A stretch of DNA of 13,349 bases from an uncultured Bacteroidota bacterium (GCA_903847655.1 CAINEG010000047.1:1-13349); one strand, 5' to 3'. Positions 1-6,599 are shown, counted from the stretch's first letter. Notes: generated from the letters alone by a model not told the origin. Program-made: numbers and translations.

Positions 1-143
1 CGAAGTGAGGTAATCCTCTAAAATTTGTTTGAAAAACAAGGGTAGGTAGGATCACCGAACGAAGTGAGGTAATCCTCTAAAATTTGTTTCAAAAACAAGG
101 GTAAAGAGGATGACGGAGCAAAGCGACGGCCATCCTCTTTACC
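1..143. repeat. REP-like hairpin repeat array (two and a half units, cut by window start)
   Basis: Bases 1-44 and 60-103 are direct repeats with one mismatch (g31 against c90), giving a 59-base period. Each unit has a hairpin with a purine-rich loop followed by an A/T-rich spacer that can itself fold (TTGTTT/AAACAA). The window opens inside the loop of a first hairpin. The second pairs AGGAT (48-52) with ATCCT (72-76), with an inner ACC/GGT. The third is much stronger, pairing 100-112 with 131-143 over 13 perfect bases. The loops share a core GARCRAAGYGA (GAACGAAGTGA and GAGCAAAGCGA) although the stems differ. This resembles intergenic REP-type palindromes. The last hairpin lies just upstream of the helicase promoter and could also end transcription of the gene to the left. 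Confidence 0.8.
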
Positions 144-159
144 TCCATTTTAAATAAAC

Positions 160-171
160 TACCTTCGCAGC
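160..171 (+). promoter_or_regulatory. Candidate -7 promoter element of the helicase gene
   Basis: TACCTTCGCAGC matches the Bacteroidota -7 consensus TAnnTTTG with one change (T to C). It lies 12 bases before the start codon, implying a leader of about 13 bases. I see no clear TTG at the -33 position. The same TTCGCAGC string follows TA in front of pyrE, which supports it being a signal. Confidence 0.45.
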
Positions 172-183
172 ACATTTTACACT

Positions 184-1512
184 ATGAACTTTCAAGATTT
201 AAATATCAACACCCCCTTACTGCGCGCAGTAGAGGAATTAGGATTTACAAAACCTACCACCATCCAACACCGCGTATTCCCAATTGTAATGTCGGGTAGA
301 GATGTATGCGGGATTGCACAAACCGGCACTGGAAAAACTTTTGCTTATTTATTGCCTTGTTTGAGACAATGGAAATTTGACAAAAGCAAAGATCCTCAAA
401 TATTAATTTTAGTGCCTACTAGAGAATTGGTGGTACAAGTTGTGGAAGCTGCAAAAAAATTAACCACCTACATGAGTGTGATCACGGTGGGTGTTTATGG
501 AGGAGTAAACATTAATACCCAACAATTAGAATTAGAAAAAGGAGTAGACGTTTTGGTTTCCACACCAGGCAGGTTATTTGACCTAGCTATGAATGGTGCG
601 TTCAAAACAAAAATGATCAAAAAATTAGTCATTGATGAAATGGATGAAATGCTGAACTTAGGTTTTAGAAAACAAATCACGAATATTTTAGAATTACTTC
701 CTGCCAAAAGACAAAACCTACTTTTCTCTGCCACTATCACAGAAGATGTTGAAAAATTGATGAACGAATATTTTAGTGCACCGGTGCGTGTAGAAGCAGC
801 ACCCACTGGAACACCTTTGGAAAATATTATTCAAACCGCTTACTCAGTACCAAATTTTAATACAAAAGTAAATTTATTAGAATTGTTATTAAGTGCCAAC
901 GAAGCTATGACAAAGGTCTTGATATTCGCTGCCACCAAGGCTTTGGCAGACCAGCTGTATGAACAATTAGAAACAAAATTTCCTGAAATAGTAGGCGTGA
1001 TCCATTCTAACAAAGAACAAAATCATCGTTTTAATACGGTAAAACAATTTAAAGCAGGGGTTTACAAATACATTATTGCCACCGATGTTATGGCCAGAGG
1101 TATTGATGTAGCAGAAGTAACCCATGTAATTAATTTTGATACGCCCGATGTGCCAGAGAATTATATTCACCGAATTGGAAGAACAGGTAGAGCGGATAAA
1201 AAAGGGATTGCCATCACTTTTATCACAGAGAAAGAAAAACCTTTGCAAAAAGCCATTGAGGAATTAATGAAGCAGCCTATTCCTATGTTGGACTTGCCTG
1301 AAACTTTAGAAATTTCTGATGTATTGACAGAAGACGAGAAGCCTAAAGTGCGCATGAAGATCATTCAAATCAAACTTCCTAAAAAAGAGGAAGTAGGTGC
1401 TTCTTTTCATGAAAAATCTGCAAAAAATAGTAAAGTAAATGTGCGCAAGAATCGAAAAGAAATCATGCAAAAAAAATATGGTAAGCCTATATCTAGAGGT
1501 GGTAAGAAATAA
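184..1512 (+). CDS. DEAD-box family ATP-dependent RNA helicase (RhlE/CsdA-like), DEMD variant
   Basis: A 442-residue superfamily 2 RNA helicase that would use ATP to unwind short RNA duplexes or remodel RNA-protein complexes in the cytoplasm. All core motifs are visible in order: Q motif around FTKPTTIQ (21-28), motif I AQTGTGKT (45-52), PTREL (78-82), STPGR (126-130), motif II, SAT (182-184), ATDVMARGID (299-308) and HRIGRTGR (329-336). Motif II reads DEMD (151-154) where most members have DEAD. The acidic residues needed for Mg-ATP remain, so activity is expected. After the helicase core a tail of about 90 residues ends in a lysine/arginine-rich stretch (about 390-442), a typical non-specific RNA-binding tail. 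The gene stands alone between the repeat array and convergent ndk. Its RNA target (ribosome assembly, cold adaptation or decay) cannot be told from sequence. Confidence 0.95.
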   Translation: MNFQDLNINTPLLRAVEELGFTKPTTIQHRVFPIVMSGRDVCGIAQTGTGKTFAYLLPCLRQWKFDKSKDPQILILVPTRELVVQVVEAAKKLTTYMSVITVGVYGGVNINTQQLELEKGVDVLVSTPGRLFDLAMNGAFKTKMIKKLVIDEMDEMLNLGFRKQITNILELLPAKRQNLLFSATITEDVEKLMNEYFSAPVRVEAAPTGTPLENIIQTAYSVPNFNTKVNLLELLLSANEAMTKVLIFAATKALADQLYEQLETKFPEIVGVIHSNKEQNHRFNTVKQFKAGVYKYIIATDVMARGIDVAEVTHVINFDTPDVPENYIHRIGRTGRADKKGIAITFITEKEKPLQKAIEELMKQPIPMLDLPETLEISDVLTEDEKPKVRMKIIQIKLPKKEEVGASFHEKSAKNSKVNVRKNRKEIMQKKYGKPISRGGKK

Positions 1513-1516
1513 ATAA

Positions 1517-1538
1517 GCCCTTAAATTTTAGTAAGGGC
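1517..1538. terminator. Hairpin in the helicase/ndk convergent gap
   Basis: A 7-base stem GCCCTTA/TAAGGGC closes an 8-base loop, starting 4 bases after the helicase stop codon. The plus-strand RNA is followed by A-rich sequence, not a U tract, so it is a poor intrinsic terminator for the helicase. On the minus strand it is followed by a T-rich stretch and could act as a second stop for ndk transcripts. Confidence 0.5.
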
Positions 1539-1564
1539 CTAAGTAAAAAAAATATTATAAAAAA

Positions 1565-1600
1565 TAAATCTGCCCTTAAATTTTCTTAAGGGTAGATTTA
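1565..1600 (-). terminator. Rho-independent terminator of ndk
   Basis: A long hairpin pairs 1565-1579 with 1586-1600: TAAATCT/AGATTTA, one mismatched position (G/T), then CCCTTAA/TTAAGGG, with a 6-base loop. It lies 6 bases beyond the ndk stop codon, and on the minus strand runs into a T-rich tract (below 1565). This is the expected form of an intrinsic terminator. Confidence 0.8.
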
Positions 1601-1606
1601 TAAATA

Positions 1607-2023
1607 TTAGAATTTTTCTGTAGCTGCAAAGAAGAAATTACCTTCTATTTGTGCATTCTCATCACTGTCACTTCCGTGCACCGCATTTTCACCCATGGAT
1701 GCTGCAAAATTCTTTCTAATGGTGCCTTCTTCTGCTTGAGCAGGATTGGTTGCCCCAATTAATTTTCTAAAATCTGCTACAGCATTCTCTTTTTCAAGAA
1801 TGGCTGCTACAATAGGGCCACTGCTCATGAAAGCAACCAATTCACCATAAAAAGGACGTTCTTTATGTACTTCATAAAACTGACCTGCTTGTTCCACTGT
1901 CAATTTTGTCCATTTCATGGCTTTTACAGAAAATCCAGCCTTAATTATTTGATCTAAAATTGCACCAGTATAGCCTTTTGAAGTGGCATCTGGCTTAATC
2001 ATGGTAAAAGTTCTATTGTTCAT
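1607..2023 (-). CDS. ndk: Nucleoside diphosphate kinase
   Basis: A 138-residue enzyme of the usual family length that moves the gamma-phosphate of ATP to NDPs and dNDPs, keeping nucleotide pools in balance in the cytoplasm. The N-terminus has the family signature [10 protein letters not shown] with Lys10. The active site [12 protein letters not shown] (113-124) carries the catalytic histidine His116, which becomes phosphorylated. R-P-F-Y-G (56-60) is also characteristic. The start is the only sensible ATG, and a TAnnTTTG element stands 28 bases upstream. The gene is monocistronic, convergent with the helicase and divergent from nrnA. Nothing in the sequence is abnormal. Confidence 0.97.
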   Translation of the reverse strand: MNNRTFTMIKPDATSKGYTGAILDQIIKAGFSVKAMKWTKLTVEQAGQFYEVHKERPFYGELVAFMSSGPIVAAILEKENAVADFRKLIGATNPAQAEEGTIRKNFAASMGENAVHGSDSDENAQIEGNFFFAATEKF

Positions 2024-2047
2024 AAATGGTATCAGTTTGTAATTGAA

Positions 2048-2059
2048 GCCGCAAATTTA
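2048..2059 (-). promoter_or_regulatory. Candidate -7 promoter element of ndk
   Basis: On the minus strand 2059-2048 reads TAAATTTGCGGC, a perfect TAnnTTTG followed by GCGGC. It predicts a leader of roughly 25 bases. The -33 region shows only a partial match (TTAG), which is common in this phylum. Confidence 0.5.
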
Positions 2060-2081
2060 ATGAAAAACATCTGATTTGTGC

Positions 2082-2097
2082 TAAATTTGCAAATCTA
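2082..2097. promoter_or_regulatory. Palindromic double -7 element between ndk and nrnA
   Basis: TAAATTTGCAAATCTA contains TAAATTTG on the plus strand (2082-2089) and TAGATTTG on the minus strand (2097-2090), both perfect TAnnTTTG, in an almost perfect inverted repeat. The plus-strand element ends 7 bases before the nrnA ATG. The minus-strand copy would be a second, more distant ndk promoter. Either could be the working one, or the palindrome could bind a dimeric regulator. Confidence 0.45.
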
Positions 2098-3110
2098 TGC
2101 AAGCAATTGACCAATTTTATCCCTTTCTTAATCAACCTTTTAAGGCGGTTATTACGGCGCACCAGAAACCAGATGGAGATGCCATGGGCTCAAGTTTGGC
2201 CTTATATCATTTTTTAAAGGGCTTAGGCCATGAGGTTACGGTGGTTTCTCCCACCAATTGGGCAGCTTTTTTAGATTGGATGCCTGGTACTGAAGAAGTG
2301 GTGGATTTTGAGTCTAATAAAGAAAAAGCGACAATAATAGTGCAGCAGGCAGATTATATCTTCTGTTTGGATTTCAATATTCTTCATCGAACTAAGCATT
2401 TGGAACCCATTATCAAAGAATCCAAAGCAATAAAAATACTCATTGACCATCATCAACAGCCTGATACTCCGTCCTTTGGCTATGGTATAAGTGATGTAAA
2501 AATGAGCTCTACTTGTGAAATGATTTATGATTTTATCGTTCAATCAGGTCATAGCAATTTGCTCAATTTAGACATTGCCGCTTGTTTGTATACAGGACTA
2601 ATGACCGATACGGGTTCTTTTAGATTCCCATCTACTACCGCTTCTGTGCACAAAATAGTAGCACATTTGAAAGAGCTAGGATTAAAACATTCGATCATCC
2701 ATGAGCATATTTACGACAATTCCACAGAAGGAAGATTGAAATTTATGGGCAATGCTTTTTTAAATAGAATGCATGTTTTCCCGGCTTTAAAAACTGCTGT
2801 GATGGCCATTCCTAAAACAGATATTTATAAATTTGAATTAAAAACTGGGGATACGGAAGGATTGGTTAATTATTTATTGTCCATTGAAGGAATTAAATTT
2901 GCCGCCATTGTGATCGATAGAGAAGAAGAAAGAAAATGGAGTTTTAGAAGCAAAGGTAACTTTGATGTTAATATATTTGCAAGAACACATTTTGACGGAG
3001 GAGGACATGCCAATGCCGCTGGAGGGAACTCTAAAAAAAGTGTAGAAGAAACATTCAATGATTTTAAAACCATAATAGAAAACTATAAATCACAATTAAC
3101 ACAATTATAA
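2097..3110 (+). CDS. nrnA: DHH/DHHA1 phosphoesterase, NrnA-type oligoribonuclease and pAp phosphatase
   Basis: A 337-residue phosphoesterase of the DHH superfamily. Members of this type degrade the 2-5 base RNA fragments left by exoribonucleases, and many also dephosphorylate pAp from sulphur or acyl-carrier metabolism, acting in the cytoplasm with Mn ions. Metal ligands are visible: AHQKPDGDAMGS (21-32, His22, Asp26, Asp28), LDFN (91-94, Asp92), DHH (117-119) and MTDTGSFRF (169-177, Asp171). The C-terminal DHHA1 domain carries GGGHANAAGG (301-310), which binds the substrate 3' end. The start codon is 7 bases after a TAnnTTTG element, so the leader should be very short. It is followed after 3 bases by the FKBP lipoprotein gene, probably co-transcribed. 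Which of the two activities dominates is not decidable here. Confidence 0.92.
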   Translation: MQAIDQFYPFLNQPFKAVITAHQKPDGDAMGSSLALYHFLKGLGHEVTVVSPTNWAAFLDWMPGTEEVVDFESNKEKATIIVQQADYIFCLDFNILHRTKHLEPIIKESKAIKILIDHHQQPDTPSFGYGISDVKMSSTCEMIYDFIVQSGHSNLLNLDIAACLYTGLMTDTGSFRFPSTTASVHKIVAHLKELGLKHSIIHEHIYDNSTEGRLKFMGNAFLNRMHVFPALKTAVMAIPKTDIYKFELKTGDTEGLVNYLLSIEGIKFAAIVIDREEERKWSFRSKGNFDVNIFARTHFDGGGHANAAGGNSKKSVEETFNDFKTIIENYKSQLTQL

Positions 3111-3113
3111 AAA

Positions 3114-4001
3114 ATGATAAAATCAACGTTAAAGTTAGTGGCTGCTATTGTATTATTTGCAAGTTGTAATCAATACGAAAAAGCCCCATCAGGTATGCCT
3201 TATAAAATTACACACGGAAGTGGTAATGAAAAACAATTAGTACAAGGTCAATACGTAAAATTAAACATCGAGTACAAGTTAAAATCTAAAGACAGTATTT
3301 TAAGTTCTACTTTTGGAGTAATTCCTGTCTATTTTCCAGTAGATACTGCTCGTTTAGGGAAATACACTTTTACAGAAATTATTTTAAAATGTAGAAAAGG
3401 AGACATCGTTGAATTTTCTTTAAGTATCGATACCCTTGTTAAAATGGGTGCCTTACAACTCAACAGTGTGTTTAAAACCAGCGATGTAATTTTAGGCAAA
3501 GCCGAAATCGTTAATGTTTTTAATGATGTCAAATTAGTAGATGCCGATTACAAAAAAGAACAAGATACTGAGAAAGATAAAGAAGTAGCTGCCATTGCTG
3601 CCTATTTGGAAAAGAATAAAATCACCGCCATCAAATCTCCAGAAGGGGTATTTATAGCGATCAAAGAAGCTGGCGATGCGACTAAAAAAGTAGACTCTGG
3701 AAAAATTGCTAGCGTATTTTACAAAGGCTATACATTTAAAGGGGATGTTTTTGATTCAAATTTAAGTGCTAAAGATTCTATTGCAAAACCATATGATGTT
3801 AAAGTAGGCACTGGTGCTGTCATCCCAGGATGGGACATTGGTCTTAAATATTTTGCTAAAGGTGGCAAAGGAAGTTTATACATCCCAGCTATGTTGGCTT
3901 ATGGCCCTCAAGCCAATGGAAATATCAAAGCTTATGAAAATTTAGCTTTTGATATTGAAGTAAAAGATGTTACCGCTGCACCAGCTGCACCAAAAAAATA
4001 A
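3114..4001 (+). CDS. FKBP-type peptidyl-prolyl isomerase, predicted lipoprotein with two FKBP-like domains
   Basis: A 295-residue predicted envelope lipoprotein. The N-terminus has a hydrophobic signal ending in the lipobox LFASC with Cys18, so the protein is expected to be lipid-anchored and face the periplasm. Residues 165-286 form a recognisable FKBP domain: FYKGYTF, FDSN, VIPGWDIGL (236-244), GSLYIPAMLAYG (253-264) and a final beta-strand LAFDIEVKDV. It should isomerise Xaa-Pro bonds and help envelope proteins fold. Residues about 40-138 look like a second, degenerate FKBP fold (GQYVKLNIEYKL, GDIVEFSLSIDTL) lacking the VIPGW element. A lysine/glutamate-rich linker (143-160) separates them. 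The tail is alanine/proline/lysine rich. It sits 3 bases behind nrnA and ends at a strong terminator. Related FKBP lipoproteins include the gliding protein GldI, but I cannot assign that role. Confidence 0.88.
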   Translation: MIKSTLKLVAAIVLFASCNQYEKAPSGMPYKITHGSGNEKQLVQGQYVKLNIEYKLKSKDSILSSTFGVIPVYFPVDTARLGKYTFTEIILKCRKGDIVEFSLSIDTLVKMGALQLNSVFKTSDVILGKAEIVNVFNDVKLVDADYKKEQDTEKDKEVAAIAAYLEKNKITAIKSPEGVFIAIKEAGDATKKVDSGKIASVFYKGYTFKGDVFDSNLSAKDSIAKPYDVKVGTGAVIPGWDIGLKYFAKGGKGSLYIPAMLAYGPQANGNIKAYENLAFDIEVKDVTAAPAAPKK

Positions 4002-4022
4002 AATACTTTATTATATTTTACT

Positions 4023-4052
4023 ATCCCTCCGAGCGATCGGAGGGATTTTTTT
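4023..4052 (+). terminator. Rho-independent terminator of the nrnA-FKBP operon
   Basis: A perfect 10-base stem ATCCCTCCGA/TCGGAGGGAT closes a GCGA (GNRA) tetraloop and is followed by seven T residues (4046-4052). It begins 21 bases after the FKBP stop codon. On the minus strand the T tract is missing, so it mainly serves the plus strand and stops just short of the convergent folP end. Confidence 0.92.
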
Positions 4053-4057
4053 ATGCA

Positions 4058-4882
4058 CTAATTTAAATAGGGTAAAAGGGTACACAATTCTACAGCTTCT
4101 TTTACATCATGTACCCGAAGCACATTCACCCCATTCATTAAAGCCACCGTATTGACCATGGTCGTGCCATTTAAAGCTTCTTCAGCACTTAGTCCAAGTG
4201 TTTTATAAATACTAGATTTGCGAGAGGCACCAATTAAAATGGGAAGTCCAATAGCTTTTAATTTTCCTATTTGTTTTACTAATTCAAAATTCTCGGCTAC
4301 TGTTTTCCCAAAGCCAAACCCTGGATCGATCACCCATTGATGAATGCCTGCTTTTGATAATAGTTTCTTTTTCTCTACGAAATAAGCGACTAAATCATCC
4401 ATTAAATTTTCTCTTGGGGAAATTTCATGCATATGATCAATCGTCCCTGTAAGATGCATGCCAATATAACCCGCCTTGTAATTAGCCACCACATTCAATA
4501 TTTCAGGATCAAAACTTCCACAACTAATGTCATTGATGATATTTGCTCCTGCATCCAATGCAGTTGCTGCAACAGAAGCATAAAAAGTATCGACAGAAAT
4601 CAATAAATCAGGGTAGGTTTTTCTAATAGTTTTTAGGATAGGTAGAAGCAATTCCATTTCATTTTCTGCGCCAATAATATTTGCTTTAGGCCTAGTACTT
4701 TGTGCCCCTATATCCACTAGCACGGCTCCTTCTTGTATAAATTGAGCAACTTTTAATAATACTTTGTCCCCATTTTCTTGACGGCTGGCCGCATAAAAAG
4801 AATCGCTGGTGCAATTGATAATGCCCATTGCCTGAGGGCCAGTAATAGCCCATACTAAATCCTTCGCAGGAATTTTAAACAT
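4058..4882 (-). CDS. folP: Dihydropteroate synthase with divergent substrate loops
   Basis: A 274-residue TIM-barrel enzyme of normal length that joins 6-hydroxymethyl-dihydropterin pyrophosphate with p-aminobenzoate in folate synthesis (cytoplasm); it is the sulphonamide target. Key residues are present: Asn23 in MGIINCT, STRP (62-65), SVDTF with Asp98, IINDI with Asn117, DPGFGFGKT with Asp186, SRKS with Lys222, and RVHD (256-259). Two loops differ from the usual pattern. Loop 1 reads NCTSDSF where NVTPDSF is typical, and the strand after it reads MHLTGTIDHMHE (142-153) where MHMQGTPxTMQ is typical. The catalytic set is intact, so an active enzyme is likely. The gene is divergent from the DUF1599 gene and no strong terminator of its own is visible. 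Confidence 0.93.
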   Translation of the reverse strand: MFKIPAKDLVWAITGPQAMGIINCTSDSFYAASRQENGDKVLLKVAQFIQEGAVLVDIGAQSTRPKANIIGAENEMELLLPILKTIRKTYPDLLISVDTFYASVAATALDAGANIINDISCGSFDPEILNVVANYKAGYIGMHLTGTIDHMHEISPRENLMDDLVAYFVEKKKLLSKAGIHQWVIDPGFGFGKTVAENFELVKQIGKLKAIGLPILIGASRKSSIYKTLGLSAEEALNGTTMVNTVALMNGVNVLRVHDVKEAVELCTLLPYLN

Positions 4883-4953
4883 AGTTTTATTTTAAGCACG
4901 TTATTGATTATCTTGCAGTGGTTCAAAGATATTAATTAACCAAGTAACTAGGC

Positions 4954-4982
4954 CAAATTTAATGAGTCAAACTTCCGCACAA
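4954..4982 (-). promoter_or_regulatory. Candidate folP promoter inside the start of the DUF1599 gene
   Basis: On the minus strand a TTG (4982-4980) is followed after 18 bases by TAAATTTG (4961-4954), a perfect -7 element at close to the usual Bacteroidota spacing. It would give folP a leader of roughly 65 bases and overlaps the first codons of the divergent gene. Confidence 0.4.
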
Positions 4983-5507
4983 TTTGATCAAGCCATTGCA
5001 TCTTGCAGTGATATATTTTTAAAAAAAACTAAGGATTATGGTACCGCTTGGCGTGTATTAAGAATTATATCTGTGGTTGACCAAATTTTCATCAAAGCAT
5101 TGCGCATTAGAACCATACAAGATATAGGCAATCAAAAAGTGGAGGACGATATACAATCAGAATTTAAAGGTATTTTGAATTATGCCGTCATCGGTCTTAT
5201 TCAACTTAAGTTAGGAGATCCTAAAGTAGAAGAATTACCAGTTCAAGAAGTACAAAACTTATATCAGGCCAATGTGCTTTTTGCAAAAAATACCATGCTA
5301 GATAAAAATCATGACTATGGTGAAGCATGGAGAGATATGAGCCAAGAAAGTTATGCCGATTTAATTTTAATGAAGCTGTTGAGAATAAGACAAATTATCA
5401 CCAACGACGGTAAAACTTTAATTAGCGAAGGAATTGATGCTAATTTTGTAGACATATTAAATTATGCCGCTTTTGCTTTGATACAAATGGCAGAAGGCAA
5501 ACATTAA
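4962..5507 (+). CDS. DUF1599 family protein with internal duplication
   Basis: A 181-residue protein of the DUF1599 family (possibly listed as a nucleotide-modification-associated domain), whose biochemical role is not established as far as I know. It consists of two copies of one module. The first has DYGTAW (25-30), LRIR (47-50) and ILNYAVIGLIQ (71-81). The second has DYGEAW (118-123), LRIR (140-143) and ILNYAAFALIQ (165-175). The all-helical appearance with conserved acidic and aromatic positions recalls the MazG/dUTPase-like nucleotide pyrophosphohydrolase style, but that is inference. There is no signal peptide, so it should be cytoplasmic. It precedes the BT_3928-type gene by 10 bases, an arrangement I recall as common in Bacteroidota near folP, so co-transcription is likely. 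Confidence 0.8.
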   Translation: MSQTSAQFDQAIASCSDIFLKKTKDYGTAWRVLRIISVVDQIFIKALRIRTIQDIGNQKVEDDIQSEFKGILNYAVIGLIQLKLGDPKVEELPVQEVQNLYQANVLFAKNTMLDKNHDYGEAWRDMSQESYADLILMKLLRIRQIITNDGKTLISEGIDANFVDILNYAAFALIQMAEGKH

Positions 5508-5517
5508 AAATTCACCT

Positions 5518-6588
5518 ATGCAAACCTTCTTGAAAATTTTAAGATGGAGTGTTGGACTTCTTTTTATCTTCTCTGGTTTAATTAAAGCCAATGATCCTTC
5601 AGGCCTTAGTTACAAAATGCAAGAATTTTTTGATGTTTGGGGAATGAATTTCTTTTCAGATTACACTTTGGCTTTGGCGCTCGTAATGAATACACTTGAA
5701 ATTGTGGCAGGCATTGCATTACTGATACAATTTCCCTACAAACAAACTCTATGGTTGTTGTTGGGTTTGATTGTTTTCTTTACTTTTTTAACTGGTTATG
5801 CTTATTTATCTGGAAAAATAAAAACCTGTGGCTGTTTTGGGGATTGTATTCCGCTCACGCCAAAGACTTCCTTTATTAAGGATATTATATTATTTATCGC
5901 CATTGTAATTTTGCTTTTCAATCAGAAAAAAAATAAAACTTCTATACACAAAGCCTTGGGCATTTTTGTACTTATACTTTCCATCTTAGGCGTTGGCTAT
6001 GGTCAAAATTATGTTTTGAATCATTTGCCTATCATTGATTGTTTGCCTTACAAAACAGGGAATGACATTATTGAAAAGATGAAGCAACCAGCAGGGGCCA
6101 TTCCAGACAGTATTTCTATTCTAATGGAATTTGAGAAAAACGGGAAATTAGTTTCCTTTGATGCCAATCATTTTCCAGAAAATTTTGATTCCACTTATGT
6201 CTATAAAAATAGAAAAGAAGTAATCATGACTAAAGGCAATGGATTACAAGCAGCCATTGCAGAATTTGGGTTGAATACCTTGAATGGGGAAGACAGTACT
6301 CAAGCCATTTTTTCTATCCCCATACCTTATGTACTTGTTTTTGCAGGTAAGGTTGAAAATTCGATTCCTTGGGAAGATTTACTTAAAAAATTACATGAAA
6401 AGTACAAATACGTATACATCGTAAGTGCCGATAAAGAGGGGGCAAAAAATAGTTTAGCCAAAGAATCAATTTTAATGGGGGATATTACCATGATCAAAAC
6501 GGCTGCAAGGGTTTGGCCTACAGTATTTATTATGAATGGAGCCACCATCATGCAAAAGAAAAGCTACATCGATTATTTAGACAAATAG
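5518..6588 (+). CDS. BT_3928-type DoxX/MauE-like membrane protein with thioredoxin-fold C-terminus
   Basis: A 356-residue membrane protein. The N-terminal half is a DoxX/MauE-like four-helix unit with hydrophobic segments near 7-22, 50-71, 76-97 and 119-135, and a cysteine cluster KTCGCFGDC (Cys104, Cys106, Cys110) in the loop before the fourth. A fifth segment lies near 145-161. The rest (about 190-356) is soluble and ends in a thioredoxin-like pattern: the strand YVLVFAG (271-277), a helix, YVYIVSADKE, then VWPTVFIMNGATIMQK (332-347), where the Pro resembles the thioredoxin cis-proline. No CxxC pair is present in that domain, so it is unlikely to be a classical thiol oxidoreductase by itself. 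Similar proteins next to DUF1599 in Bacteroidota have no proven function; a role in envelope redox or quinone chemistry is inference. It converges with the DUF721 gene 11 bases away. Confidence 0.8.
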   Translation: MQTFLKILRWSVGLLFIFSGLIKANDPSGLSYKMQEFFDVWGMNFFSDYTLALALVMNTLEIVAGIALLIQFPYKQTLWLLLGLIVFFTFLTGYAYLSGKIKTCGCFGDCIPLTPKTSFIKDIILFIAIVILLFNQKKNKTSIHKALGIFVLILSILGVGYGQNYVLNHLPIIDCLPYKTGNDIIEKMKQPAGAIPDSISILMEFEKNGKLVSFDANHFPENFDSTYVYKNRKEVIMTKGNGLQAAIAEFGLNTLNGEDSTQAIFSIPIPYVLVFAGKVENSIPWEDLLKKLHEKYKYVYIVSADKEGAKNSLAKESILMGDITMIKTAARVWPTVFIMNGATIMQKKSYIDYLDK

Positions 6589-6599
6589 GGATCAACCGC

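Noticed and set aside
1..143. CRISPR array at the left end
   Set aside because: The spacers between the repeats are themselves near-identical (part of the 59-base repeated unit), so there are no unique spacers, and no cas gene is seen.
3967..4155. Small plus-strand frame overlapping the FKBP end and folP end
   Set aside because: It crosses the strong terminator at 4023-4052, overlaps two solid genes and shows no recognisable protein pattern.
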